A stretch of 64,000 nucleotides of DNA from JAJZAM01 sp027391075 (GTDB taxonomy: Bacteria > Actinomycetota > Acidimicrobiia > Acidimicrobiales > Palsa-688), in assembly GCA_027391075.1 (NCBI GenBank), contig DAHYHI010000126.1, forward strand, positions 5,913 to 69,912, in the 5' to 3' direction. The notes beneath the pieces were generated by a model. The model had not been told where the DNA came from and ran no database searches. It saw only the letters and a list, made by a program, of their open reading frames with translations. Both the position numbers and the translations under genes were made by a program. Of the stretch, positions 9,082-17,889 are shown piece by piece; within the stretch, counting starts at the first letter, position 1; each line of letters opens with the position of its first letter.

Positions 9082-10287
9082 TCAGGCCTTAGCGAGGACC
9101 GACTTGGGGATGGACCCTCCAAGGGCTTTAAGATCGTCAAGCGCCTGCGAGAGCGTCGAGACTGCGTACACTTTCATGCCTTTCGCCTCGCTTTTGGCAG
9201 CTGCGAGCTCCTGTACCGGCACGAAGAAATACTGTGCTCCGGCTTTGCGCACCGCGACAGTCTTTTGAGCCACTCCCCCTACGTCTCCTACCGCACCGCC
9301 GAGGCTTATGGTCCCCGTCGCTGCTATTCGCCTGCCCCCCGTCAGCTGCCCGTGGGTGAGCGAGTCGAGAAGCCCCAGGGTCAGGGCTAGACCGGCGGAA
9401 GGGCCGCCTATCGCCCCGACGTCTATCGACACCGGGAACGGGTAGGAGAAGCTCGCATCTGTCTGGGTAGCGACGCCGAGGAACGCTTTGTGGGGGTCGG
9501 CCGGTGTGGAGCCATTAGAGGGAACCGACGCAAGCTTTGCGCGCAGATCCACGAGTCGGGTGGACCCGTTAGAAGACGTTCGGGAGACGGTGAGGCTGGC
9601 CGGCGAACCCGGCGCCAAGCCGGCGATCGCGGCCGCCAGCGCGGCGCTCGTCGGAGTCGGTCGTCCGTCTACCTTGGTGATGACGTCGTTGCATTCCACG
9701 CCTGCAGCCGCCGCTGCAGTTCCCGGGACCACTTCGACCACTTGGGCCCCAAGATCGGTCTCCGCAACCTTATATCCGAGGGCTCGCAAGGCTACGACCG
9801 AGGCCGCCGACTGAGCACCTTGCATCTGCTGTGTCTGCTGGCATCCCAGCTGGGAGGCCGGGGACCCCCCGAGGATCGCCTGCTTGGGATAGAGGACCGT
9901 TGCGTCGTCCAACGAGTGCAGCAGTCCAAGCTTCGCCAGCGCGAACTCCCACGGAGTCGCCGGGCCCTCAAGTACGTCGACCATCATTATCGAGCCGTCG
10001 ACAGGCGCCGACTTGGACACCGGAATGACGATCCGGACACAGGGACGACCCCCCGGCAACGCCCAGTTCCCGCCGCCCACCGACTTGCAGTCAGGTGATG
10101 CCGACACAGTCGGCGCGGTCCCCGGGGAGATGGCGTAATACTCGCCCGCTCCGTGCAGGACGTAGACACCGAAAGCTACTATGACCGCTACTGCGACGCC
10201 TACGCCAACAGTGGTGGACCGGCGACCTCGGCGGATGCGCCTGCGCTTGGTGTCGTAGTGCTGTAGGGTAACTGAATTGGTGGTCAA
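9082..10287 (-). CDS. PDZ and Lon-type (S16) membrane protease, YlbL family
   Basis: About 401 residues: a basic N-terminus, one membrane anchor (VGVAVAVIVAFGVYVL), a PDZ domain around the middle (TAAAAAGVECNDVITKVDG), and a C-terminal Lon-type protease domain. The catalytic Ser is in GGPSAGLAL, and the matching Lys is probably in VGGVAQKTVAVRKAG. The family cleaves membrane or secreted substrates; the substrate here is unknown. The reading frame extends to a GTG at 10350, but that codon has no ribosome site, whereas the TTG at 10287 follows GGAGAAAACAAAC, so the shorter form was chosen. It is divergent from the small membrane protein at 10381. Confidence 0.85.
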   Translation of the reverse strand: MTTNSVTLQHYDTKRRRIRRGRRSTTVGVGVAVAVIVAFGVYVLHGAGEYYAISPGTAPTVSASPDCKSVGGGNWALPGGRPCVRIVIPVSKSAPVDGSIMMVDVLEGPATPWEFALAKLGLLHSLDDATVLYPKQAILGGSPASQLGCQQTQQMQGAQSAASVVALRALGYKVAETDLGAQVVEVVPGTAAAAAGVECNDVITKVDGRPTPTSAALAAAIAGLAPGSPASLTVSRTSSNGSTRLVDLRAKLASVPSNGSTPADPHKAFLGVATQTDASFSYPFPVSIDVGAIGGPSAGLALTLGLLDSLTHGQLTGGRRIAATGTISLGGAVGDVGGVAQKTVAVRKAGAQYFFVPVQELAAAKSEAKGMKVYAVSTLSQALDDLKALGGSIPKSVLAKA

Positions 10288-10380
10288 GTTTGTTTTCTCC
10301 GTACGGGCCTTAACGGCGTACCGTCGCTTCACGTCGGACCAGCCTGCCACGCCGAGCCGCCAAGTTTGTATGCACTCGCT

Positions 10381-10542
10381 ATGACACGACCGAGTCCCAC
10401 CGTTCGCAGGGTGTTGAGAGCGATCGAATCGGCGACGGTCCTGATCTTTATTGTCGCCCTTCTCGGCGTGCTCCTAGCCGGAGCCTTGGGCGGGGCCGTC
10501 TACGGGTTGTCGAAGTTGCTGCATCACCTTGCTTCCCAGTGA
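10381..10542 (+). CDS. small single-pass membrane protein (53 aa)
   Basis: A short gene encoding 53 residues: a basic N-terminus (MTRPSPTVRRVLRAIE), one hydrophobic segment at about residues 20-43 (LIFIVALLGVLLAGALGG) and a short tail. Its stop codon overlaps the GTG start of the HEAT-repeat gene in a GTGA arrangement, so the two are probably translationally coupled and their products may act together. No homologous family is recognised. The ATG has no clear ribosome site. Confidence 0.6.
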   Translation: MTRPSPTVRRVLRAIESATVLIFIVALLGVLLAGALGGAVYGLSKLLHHLASQ

Positions 10543-11300
10543 CAGCACCTCGTACGCCTAGCTTTGCAGCGGTCCGAGCTACCGCAGACGGACCTTCGAG
10601 CTCGACGATACTGCGTAGGCGCATCGCCTCCGTCGCAGGCCATATCGAAGACGAGCAAGCCGCTCGACGGGCTTTCGACGACCCTGAGGCTCCGGTACGC
10701 GCCAGCGGGCTTGTGGCCCTGATCCGCATGAAGAGACTCACCAAGCTTGACTTCCACACAGCCCTGGCCGACGAGTCACCTCTGCTTCGAAGTCGACTCT
10801 GCGAGACAGCCGGGTTGATCTCCGCCGCTGAACCGCAACCTGCCACCACTAGGCACGACCGCGTGCCACCTAGCCAAGAGGATGTCCTCGCCGGTCTGAG
10901 TCGCCTGCTAGATGACCCGGTTCCCGCTGTAGTAGAGGCAGCTTGTTTCGGGATCGGCGAGGCCACCACCGCATCGTCGGGGGACGATGCCGAGCCCGCC
11001 ACGGACGAGTTGGTCTCGAAACTCTCTCAAATATCTCGTAATCATCCAGATCTCCTCTGCAGGGAGTCTGCCGTCGCCGCCCTCGGTTCCATCGGCGCTC
11101 CCGATGGGCTGAGCGCCGTGATCGAGGCTATGGGAGGCAAGCCCGCCCTACGACGCCGAGCGATCGTCGCCTTGGCCGCTTTCGACCACGCCGAAGCCTC
11201 CGCCGCTGTCGAGCGCGCCCTTTCAGACAGGGACTGGCAAGTCCGCCAGGCCGCCGAGGACCTCTGTGATAGCCCTCGGGACAGCCCGGCACCAAGTTGA
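10539..11300 (+). CDS. HEAT-repeat protein
   Basis: A 253-residue all-helical protein made of HEAT/PBS-lyase-like repeats: RAFDDPEAPVRASGLVALIR, LDDPVPAVVEAACFGIGEA, SRESAVAALGSIG-like and LSDRDWQVRQAAEDL blocks recur about every 30-40 residues. Such repeats form curved scaffolds that bind other proteins; no catalytic motif is visible. It starts with GTG inside the end of the 53-residue membrane protein gene (four-base overlap). A membrane-bound scaffold formed with that neighbour is inference. Confidence 0.8.
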   Translation: MTAPRTPSFAAVRATADGPSSSTILRRRIASVAGHIEDEQAARRAFDDPEAPVRASGLVALIRMKRLTKLDFHTALADESPLLRSRLCETAGLISAAEPQPATTRHDRVPPSQEDVLAGLSRLLDDPVPAVVEAACFGIGEATTASSGDDAEPATDELVSKLSQISRNHPDLLCRESAVAALGSIGAPDGLSAVIEAMGGKPALRRRAIVALAAFDHAEASAAVERALSDRDWQVRQAAEDLCDSPRDSPAPS

Positions 11301-11383
11301 GAGCGCACCAGTTCCCAAGCATTTCACCTGAGGTTCTCCTTCCATTCACCTCCTGTCGCTTCGATCCCGCTAGACCGTAGGAT

Positions 11384-12163
11384 GTGGAAACGAAACTGAG
11401 CAGCCAAGCCACGACAGCGGGGAATCGCTCGTTGCGACTTGAAGGAGCCGTCAACTTCAGGGATCTCGGCGGCCTCGCAACGCGCGACGGGCGCGTAACG
11501 GCAAGAGGGATCCTCTTCAGGGGCGACAGTCCCCGCTACCTGACCGAGCGGGACACGGACACCTTCGAACGGATCGGCCTTCGGACGGTAATAGACTTGC
11601 GCTCGGAGACCGAACGCGGCCGGGATTCTTCGCGTCCCTTGGCTTCGTGCGTCCCGCTGATGCTGCACATCCCGATGCAGTACGCCCCCGACTCGGACGA
11701 CTCCGGTACCTACGTGGTGCCAGAGGGGGTCTCGTCTCTGGAGGATTTATACGTCGCCTACCTGCGCCACAGCGGGCAAGCTATCGCTAGGACCTTCTCA
11801 GTGCTCGCCGACCCCAAGACGATGCCGGCCCTGATCCACTGCGCCGCCGGAAAGGACCGCACCGGCCTGATCGCTGCTCTGGTCCTAAGCAGTGTCGGCG
11901 TCGAAGACGACCTGATCGCCGGCGATTACGAGGCGACGTCGATCAACATACCGTCGCTTATAGCCCTACTCGAACAGGCTGATCCCATAGCCGGAGATCA
12001 CCTAAGCCACCTAGACCCCGAGCTGCTACGCGCCGACCGTCGCACGATCCTCTCGACCCTCAACTGGCTGCGATCGACCTACGGCTCGGTGGACGGCTAT
12101 CTCAAGTTCTGCGGTGTAGCGAACGATGACGTGGCCGTGCTGAGACACCGCCTCGTGGGCTGA
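11384..12163 (+). CDS. tyrosine-protein phosphatase, PtpB/triple-specificity type
   Basis: A 259-residue phosphatase. The P-loop HCAAGKDRTG lies at residues 152-161, with the nucleophile Cys153 and Arg159. The N-terminal VNFRDLGGL block and the K-D in the P-loop are typical of the bacterial PtpB-like family (PF13350), which act on phosphotyrosine and some on phosphoinositides. No signal peptide is seen, so it is cytoplasmic or leaderless-secreted. The GTG start lacks a clear ribosome site. It converges on the second mreB gene. Confidence 0.88.
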   Translation: METKLSSQATTAGNRSLRLEGAVNFRDLGGLATRDGRVTARGILFRGDSPRYLTERDTDTFERIGLRTVIDLRSETERGRDSSRPLASCVPLMLHIPMQYAPDSDDSGTYVVPEGVSSLEDLYVAYLRHSGQAIARTFSVLADPKTMPALIHCAAGKDRTGLIAALVLSSVGVEDDLIAGDYEATSINIPSLIALLEQADPIAGDHLSHLDPELLRADRRTILSTLNWLRSTYGSVDGYLKFCGVANDDVAVLRHRLVG

Positions 12164-12197
12164 GCAGGCTCGCACCTCGTTCTCCGGTGTGACGCCG

Positions 12198-13196
12198 TTA
12201 GTTCATGAACAGGTCACGCACTGCCTCGAACTCCTCAAGACATCTTCCCGCACCGAGAACAACGCATTCGAGGGGGGCGTCGACGAGGTGCACTGGCAGG
12301 GAAGTCTCTGAAGCGATCCGCTTGTCCAACCCTTGGAGCATCCCACCCCCTCCGACCAAGTGGATACCTTGGCTGATCAGATCCTGGGCGAGCTCCGGCG
12401 GCGAGTTGCCGAGACACTTGACGACAGAGTCCACGATCGCCCCGACCTGCTCCTCTATAGCCTCACGGACCTCTTCGGGTGCCAGTATGACCGTCTTGGG
12501 AAGCCCGGACATCAAGTCGCGTCCTCGCACCTCGGCCTTCACCTCGTCGCGCTCTGAAGGCCACGCTGACCCGATAGCCAACTTGATCTCCTCGGCGGTG
12601 CGCTCCCCGACGGCGATCCCGTACTCCCTGCGGACGTAGGCCTGTATAGAAGCATCGATGTCGAAGCTACCCACCCGGATCGCTTCGAGCGCAACTATCC
12701 CTCCGAGCGAGATAACCGCTGTCTCTGTCGTACCTCCCCCGACGTCGACCACCATGTTCCCAAGAGGCTCGTTGATCGGCAAACCGGCTCCTATCGCCGC
12801 AGCCATCGGCTGCTCGATCAGGTACGCCCCGTTGGCCCCCGCCCCACGAGCAGCCTCTTGAACGGCTCTCCTCTCGACCTCGGTGATCGCCGAGGGTACG
12901 CAGATGATGACCTTCGGCCTGTTGAAGCGGGACACTCCGGTCCGTTGCAGGAGAAGCCTGATCATCCGTTGGGTTATGTCGAAGTCTGTTATAGCCCCCT
13001 TTCGTAGGGGCCTGACGGCGACGATGTAGCCGGGTGTGCGCCCTATCATCTGCCAGGCTTCGTGGCCCATCGCCAGAACCTCTTGGTTGCGGGAGTTCAA
13101 GGCGATGACGGTCGGCTCGTTGAGCACGATTCCTCTGCCGCGCGTGTAGACGAGGGTATTGGCGGTCCCTAGGTCTATCGCAAGGTCCCTAGCCAC
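12198..13196 (-). CDS. MreB/actin-like protein, second copy
   Basis: About 332 residues, a full MreB: DLAIDLGTANTLVYTRGRGIV at the start, then the ATP-binding VDVGGGTTETAVISLGG and C-terminal HLVGGGGMLQGLDKRIA. The frame extends to an ATG at 13250, but AAGGTGGTGA five bases before the GTG at 13196 is nearly a perfect ribosome site and gives the canonical MARDLAIDLG start. The start overlaps the stop of the upstream membrane protein by eight bases. It differs from the mreBCD copy at 56.6-57.7 kb and has no mreC or mreD beside it, so a separate filament role is likely. Confidence 0.9.
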   Translation of the reverse strand: MARDLAIDLGTANTLVYTRGRGIVLNEPTVIALNSRNQEVLAMGHEAWQMIGRTPGYIVAVRPLRKGAITDFDITQRMIRLLLQRTGVSRFNRPKVIICVPSAITEVERRAVQEAARGAGANGAYLIEQPMAAAIGAGLPINEPLGNMVVDVGGGTTETAVISLGGIVALEAIRVGSFDIDASIQAYVRREYGIAVGERTAEEIKLAIGSAWPSERDEVKAEVRGRDLMSGLPKTVILAPEEVREAIEEQVGAIVDSVVKCLGNSPPELAQDLISQGIHLVGGGGMLQGLDKRIASETSLPVHLVDAPLECVVLGAGRCLEEFEAVRDLFMN

Positions 13197-13491
13197 CTGG
13201 CTCACCACCTTCGTCGTCGTCAGCGTCGGCCTCTCCTGCAAGGCGGACATTAGCGCTGCGCGGCGCTACAGGCCGCACCTTGAAGTGGTCGCCACGTTCT
13301 CGTACCGCAACGACGGCCCCCTTGTCAGGGGCCAGGGCACTTAGACCCTTCTGGAACGAAGCCATCTTGGCGTCGACGGAGGTCGGTTCCCTGTGACGCC
13401 ACCACACCACCAGGATACCCAGCACAGCCAGAACCACGGCCCCGACGAGGTAGACGACATTGGAGAGGACGTTCGAAGACGTCGCTAGCAC
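13189..13491 (-). CDS. single-pass membrane protein upstream of the second mreB
   Basis: A 100-residue protein with one hydrophobic segment (VVYLVGAVVLAVLGILVVWW, about residues 12-31) near the N-terminus and a soluble acidic tail (DADDDEGGEPGG). No family is recognised. It overlaps moaE by seven bases upstream and mreB by eight bases downstream, so the three are read as one operon. By position it may anchor or modulate the orphan MreB filament; that is inference only. Confidence 0.65.
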   Translation of the reverse strand: MLATSSNVLSNVVYLVGAVVLAVLGILVVWWRHREPTSVDAKMASFQKGLSALAPDKGAVVAVRERGDHFKVRPVAPRSANVRLAGEADADDDEGGEPGG

Positions 13492-13967
13492 TGGCGGATC
13501 TCTGCGACGTCATGGGCGTCCAAGCCCCAGTCCTCGCCGCCTTCCCACGTCTCTCGCTTCCATATCGGAACGGTCCGCTTCAGCGTGTCGATGCAAAAGC
13601 GAGCGGCTTCGAAAGCGTCGCCTCTGTGGGGCGCCGAAACAGCGACGATCACAGAGCACTCTTCGAGATCCAATGGCCCAGTCCGATGCCAGATCACGAT
13701 ACGGCCGAGGCCGTCGTGACGCTTCTTGGCCTCTTCGGCGATTAGCACAAAGCGAGGAACCACCTGGGACTCATACGCCTCGTATTCTAGCCGGCTGACA
13801 CCCGGACGTCCCTCGGCATGGTCGCGTACTGTTCCGCCGAACACGACGATAGCCCCGCAGTCGGGGCGCCGAACCCAGGCCCAAGCGCGCTCGACGGGAA
13901 GCTCGGCTGTCGTCAAGGCCGGCCACACATCCCCGTCGTGGCGGGGTGGAATCTCCAATGTGTCCAC
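13485..13967 (-). CDS. moaE: molybdopterin synthase catalytic subunit MoaE
   Basis: A 160-residue MoaE. With MoaD it adds two sulfurs to cyclic pyranopterin monophosphate to make molybdopterin. Recognisable blocks are FGGTVRDHAEG, LEYEAYES, GRIVIWHRTGPL, VAVSAPHRGDAF and the late PIWKRETW, whose Lys matches the active-site K-K/R-E of the family. No MoaD or other molybdenum cofactor genes lie in the window. The GTG start has TAGCAT six bases before it and no ribosome site, a leaderless pattern. It overlaps the next membrane protein gene by seven bases. Confidence 0.9.
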   Translation of the reverse strand: MDTLEIPPRHDGDVWPALTTAELPVERAWAWVRRPDCGAIVVFGGTVRDHAEGRPGVSRLEYEAYESQVVPRFVLIAEEAKKRHDGLGRIVIWHRTGPLDLEECSVIVAVSAPHRGDAFEAARFCIDTLKRTVPIWKRETWEGGEDWGLDAHDVAEIRQC

Positions 13968-14118
13968 CCGACCATGCTACGACGCCGAACGCCCCCCTGC
14001 CGGACGGATGCCACGATCTCTTTAAAGCTCCTTCAGGGTGACGGGCACAACCCGAGTGTGGAGGGGGTCGGCGGACCCGATGCCACCTGAGCGCAGCGGA
14101 TAGTTAGGCTCACGTCCC

Positions 14119-15441
14119 GTGGGATCGCCATCCGACAATCTGGAACCCGAACCGGAGTTCGACGACGGCGACATGTCAGGGTTTTCATTCGACGACGTCC
14201 CACCGCAGCGCGCCTGGCTGTCGCCCGACGACCGCCTGTGGCGTCACCCTTCCGAGTGGTGGGAATCTGGCAGTAATGTCTCACCCGTCGCCCAAGTATG
14301 CCCGCCGACCCGACTCAGACAGGGCAGTACCGAGTGGGGACGTTTCTTGGTCACCGGTGTCGTGGCCGGGTTGGTAGCGGCCCTCGTCGTGTCCGGCCTC
14401 GCCACAGCGGAAGGGTGGTGGACAGGCCGGACCGTCGTCCGGCAAGGGGCTACGACGGCGACGTCGATCGTGTCGCTGTCGGCGCAGGCGAACTCAGCTG
14501 GTCAGCCGGCCACGCCGAACTGGACTGCCGTCGATGACGAGACCATCCCGTCTGTAGTGGCCATAACAGTCTCGGGAGCAGGAGGCCCCCAGCAGGGAAG
14601 TGGCGTGGTACTGGCGAGTTCGGGCGGTCGATCGTACCTCGCGACGGACCTTGCCCTGTTCACCCCGGGAGAGCAGGCCGGCTATATCGGAAAGATCAGC
14701 CTGACGACCATGACTGGCCAGAGCATTCCTGCCCGCCTCGTCGGAGAGGACTCCGACCAAGGGGTGGCAGTCGTGAGCTTCAGCAGCGTCGGCGGGGTAG
14801 CTCCTGCACTGACCGGAAGCGTCGCTGACATCCAAGAGGCCTCAACGCTTCTCGCCGTCGGCGCCCGAGGTTCGTCGGCCGTCAGCCTGGGTGTAGTGAG
14901 CAGTACCGACCGGGTGGTTAACACGACCGACGGAGACTCGATGTACGACCTCGTGGAGGTCTCCACCCCGCCGACGGCTCCAGCTGGACGCGGAAGTCCT
15001 CTCGTAAATCAGTACGGCCAGGTGGTGGCTGTAACAGTGTCGGTAGCAGCTACCTCCCCCGGTGACCAGCAGGCCACGTTCGCCGTTCCGATCGACACTG
15101 CAACGCTAGTGACCCGCGAGGTCCTCGCAGGAGAGAAGATCCAAGAGCCGTGGACAGGCGCCACAGACCTGGCTGGCGTTCCCCTACAAGCGGCCTCTCA
15201 AGTCGAGGTGAACGGAGGGGTGCGGGTCGGGGAGGTGCTTCCCTACAGCCCGGCGCAGAAGGTGGGGATGCAGCCCGGAGACGTTATTTTGAGCTTCGAC
15301 GGAACGGCGGTAACGTCGGCTGGTCAGGTTCTTGCGGACGTCTGCGCGCTCCCGCCGGGGACGTCGGTGCCTATCACGCTCGTGCGCAACGGCCAAACCG
15401 TACATATGACCATCACCGTGGCGGTCCAGCCTCAGCACTGA
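14119..15441 (+). CDS. HtrA-like membrane protein with PDZ domain but no catalytic triad
   Basis: A 440-residue protein: an acidic cytoplasmic N-terminus, a membrane anchor at about 76-96, a trypsin-like domain from about 143 to 330 and a C-terminal PDZ domain (GVRVGEVLPYSPAQKVGMQPGD). The fold is clear (SVVAITVSG, GSGVVLASS, LGVVSSTDRVV), but all three catalytic positions are lost: the usual TNxHV is YLATDLAL (173-180), the usual DLAVL is GVAVV (about 215-219), and GNSGGPL is AGRGSPL (289-295). It is therefore probably a non-proteolytic sensor or scaffold. A TAGGCT box eight bases before the GTG suggests a leaderless mRNA. It overlaps the convergent epimerase gene by 29 bases. Confidence 0.82.
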   Translation: MGSPSDNLEPEPEFDDGDMSGFSFDDVPPQRAWLSPDDRLWRHPSEWWESGSNVSPVAQVCPPTRLRQGSTEWGRFLVTGVVAGLVAALVVSGLATAEGWWTGRTVVRQGATTATSIVSLSAQANSAGQPATPNWTAVDDETIPSVVAITVSGAGGPQQGSGVVLASSGGRSYLATDLALFTPGEQAGYIGKISLTTMTGQSIPARLVGEDSDQGVAVVSFSSVGGVAPALTGSVADIQEASTLLAVGARGSSAVSLGVVSSTDRVVNTTDGDSMYDLVEVSTPPTAPAGRGSPLVNQYGQVVAVTVSVAATSPGDQQATFAVPIDTATLVTREVLAGEKIQEPWTGATDLAGVPLQAASQVEVNGGVRVGEVLPYSPAQKVGMQPGDVILSFDGTAVTSAGQVLADVCALPPGTSVPITLVRNGQTVHMTITVAVQPQH

Positions 15442-16522
15442 CAGCGCGACCTCGTCGACGCCACCAAGCAAGAACCCCCAGTGCGCCAGTCGACAGACCC
15501 GCCAATACTGATAAAAGCAGCAGCGAATTTAGGTTCTGGCGTTTTCCCGGAGGAAGGTCATCCCAGTGCCATCTCGGGTCCGTTGCGACGAACGCCTCGG
15601 CGCTCGAGTAAGCAGGTCTCCAACCGGCACCGACAAGCCGGTCGGGTGACACGACCCACGGGTAAGTGGCATAGGCAAGCGCCTCCGGTGGAACGCCCTT
15701 GCCCCACACTTTCCACCCGAGCGCCGCGACGAGGGCGCCGAGCCGGCCTGGCATGTCAAGAGCGGCCAGTCCACCAGCGAGACGCCGGGCTTCGTCCTCG
15801 GCAATACCCGCGTCAGGGGCCACGTTGAACACTCCGTCCAAGCCGTGCTCCCACGCGAACTCGACGGCCGCAGCCAGGTCGTCGACGTGAAGGTACTGCA
15901 CTAGGCGACCCTCGGGTGCGAACCCGGGAATCCCGGTAGCGTCCAAGGCCCGGTAAAGCTGACGGTCGGCTGATCCGACCGTCACCGCCGGTCTTAGAAC
16001 AGCCACCGCGACCGCCCTGTTGGAATCGGACCACTCTGCGATGACTCTCTCGGCTTCTGCCTTCGCTACGGCGAAGGGCAGTTCGGGATTAGGGAGGATC
16101 CGCGACTGCTCGCTCAGTGGCACGTCATTGTCTGACCAGGCGCCGTATACAGTAGCGCTCGACACGTGGACGAAAGCGGCGATGCCACAACGTGACGCCA
16201 AGCCGAGCGCGCCCCTGACAGCGTTGACGTTAGTGCGCGCCAGCCCCCTTTGCTGCTCGACGCTCGACCCCTCCTCGTCGCCGGCAGCCCACGCAAGGTG
16301 GATGATTGACGTCGCACCTGCCGCCGCACCGACGATCTCAGATTCCTGAGCTCGGGTCAGCATCGACAGGTCGGCCTCGGCGACGCAGAGCTTGGGATGT
16401 TCCAGCGCAGGTTTGACTCGGTCTAGGGCGACTACGCGTTGGACGTCGACGCGCTCGACGAGCGACCTGATCAGTCTCGATCCAACCGATCCGGACGCAC
16501 CGGTGACGACTACGACCTTCAC
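15413..16522 (-). CDS. NAD-dependent epimerase/dehydratase (extended SDR) with C-terminal membrane segment
   Basis: About 369 residues. It begins VKVVVVTGASGSVGSRLIR, a glycine-rich NAD(P)-binding Rossmann motif, and has the later SSATVYGAW, with the SDR tyrosine, and PFAVAKAEAE, with the paired lysine. A hydrophobic segment (LLLLSVLAGLSTGALGVLAWW) precedes a basic C-terminus, so it is probably membrane-tethered. The open frame extends to 16585, but that would overlap the divergent gene at 16576; the GTG at 16522 gives the Rossmann strand directly and was chosen. The sugar or other substrate is unknown. Confidence 0.82.
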   Translation of the reverse strand: MKVVVVTGASGSVGSRLIRSLVERVDVQRVVALDRVKPALEHPKLCVAEADLSMLTRAQESEIVGAAAGATSIIHLAWAAGDEEGSSVEQQRGLARTNVNAVRGALGLASRCGIAAFVHVSSATVYGAWSDNDVPLSEQSRILPNPELPFAVAKAEAERVIAEWSDSNRAVAVAVLRPAVTVGSADRQLYRALDATGIPGFAPEGRLVQYLHVDDLAAAVEFAWEHGLDGVFNVAPDAGIAEDEARRLAGGLAALDMPGRLGALVAALGWKVWGKGVPPEALAYATYPWVVSPDRLVGAGWRPAYSSAEAFVATDPRWHWDDLPPGKRQNLNSLLLLSVLAGLSTGALGVLAWWRRRGRAVSAEAGPPR

Positions 16523-16575
16523 AGGCGTGCAATCCCGATACGCTGGGAGGCGGTACCTGAGCGAAACGAGGGTGA

Positions 16576-17808
16576 GTGAGCACACCGCAGGGTTTTGGCG
16601 TGGGCGGTCCTTTCGAGGGAGGACCGTTCAGCGAGTTGATGCGCAACATCGCCCACATGTTCACCAGCCAGGGCCCGCTCAACTGGGAGGTAGCCGCTCA
16701 GATGGCCCAGTGGGCCGCCACGGAAGGCCAGACTGAGCCAAATCCAGACCCTGTATGGCGGGTGCGCTTGGAGGAGCTTCTTCGAGTCGCGGAGATGCAC
16801 GTAGCGGAGGCTACAGGTTTGGAGTGGCCTTCGGCAGGTCTGAGCAGCGTCGTTGCGATCACCCGGGCAGAGTGGGCAAAGCGCTCGCTCGAAGACTGGC
16901 ATGGCCTGTTCGAGACTCTCGCATTGAGGCTCGTCCCGGGCCGGGAGGGGAATGACCCCAACTCGGCTGGAATTCTCTTCCCGGCGATCGCTCCAGCAGA
17001 TGAGCAATCTGGCGATCCGCTTTCGTCGCTGTTCGCCGGTCTGCCCCAGATGCTCGGTCCGTTCCTCGTCGCGTTGCAGGTGGGATCGATGGTCGGCCAG
17101 CTAGCGACGAGGGCCATGGGACAGTTCGATCCTCTCGTGCCTCGGCCCTACCGATCGGAGATTGTGGTGGTGACGTCCACAGTCGAGCGTTTCGCCGGCG
17201 AATGGAGCCTCCCACAAGACGACGTACGGATGTGGCTGTGCCTTCACGAGACGCTTCACAGGGCGGTTCTCGGTCAGAGTTTCGTCCTCGAAAAGTTGTC
17301 GGCGCTCGTCAGAAGCTACGTCGACGCCTTCACTCCCCAGACAGATCCGATCGAAGCCCGTCTGGCCGATTTGGACATCAGCGACATGGCGGGAATGCAG
17401 GCAGCCTTCGCCGACCCGTCCGCGTTGCTGGCTGGAATGCAAAACGACCGCCAGAAGACTATCCAGGAACAGCTGCGCGCCGTGCTGTGTGCGCTCAGCG
17501 GGTACGTCGACTACCAGATGGACAAGATCGGTCGGAGGCTCGTCGGCTCCTACCCCGCGGTGTCGGAAGCCCTCAGGCGCAGGCGCCTGGAAGAGACCCC
17601 CGGTACCACGATCCTAGCTCAACTGTTCGGAATTACCCTCGCCCAGGAGGACTACGAGGCGGCCAGGGCCTTCGCTGGCGGGGTGCTAGAACGTGGCGGC
17701 GACGCGAGCCTCGCTCGGCTGTGGACCTCCGAGCAAAACCTTCCCACCCCGGCCGAGTTGACAGCCCCAGGTCTGTGGCTTGCGAGGATCGACCTCCCGA
17801 ACGATTAA
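16576..17808 (+). CDS. zinc-dependent metalloprotease family, DUF2342 (F420-associated)
   Basis: A 410-residue protein of the actinobacterial DUF2342 family, often annotated as coenzyme F420 biosynthesis-associated or zinc-dependent metalloprotease. The HExxH zinc motif is HETLH at 224-228, within MWLCLHETLHRA. A Gly-rich N-terminus (QGFGVGGPFEGGPF) is typical. No F420 genes lie in the window, so the link is only by family. GAGGGTGA just before the GTG acts as ribosome site. It is divergent from the epimerase with a gap of 53 bases. Confidence 0.85.
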   Translation: MSTPQGFGVGGPFEGGPFSELMRNIAHMFTSQGPLNWEVAAQMAQWAATEGQTEPNPDPVWRVRLEELLRVAEMHVAEATGLEWPSAGLSSVVAITRAEWAKRSLEDWHGLFETLALRLVPGREGNDPNSAGILFPAIAPADEQSGDPLSSLFAGLPQMLGPFLVALQVGSMVGQLATRAMGQFDPLVPRPYRSEIVVVTSTVERFAGEWSLPQDDVRMWLCLHETLHRAVLGQSFVLEKLSALVRSYVDAFTPQTDPIEARLADLDISDMAGMQAAFADPSALLAGMQNDRQKTIQEQLRAVLCALSGYVDYQMDKIGRRLVGSYPAVSEALRRRRLEETPGTTILAQLFGITLAQEDYEAARAFAGGVLERGGDASLARLWTSEQNLPTPAELTAPGLWLARIDLPND

Positions 17809-17889
17809 GGTGTCGCACACAGCGAAGAACCGGTGCAATACACGAAGGTGCCTTAAAGGAACGCTCCGGCGGATGCCGATAGCGAAAGC

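Noticed and set aside
13197..13250. The ATG at 13250 as start of the second mreB
   Set aside because: No ribosome site, and it would overlap the upstream gene by 62 bases; the GTG at 13196 has a near-perfect site.
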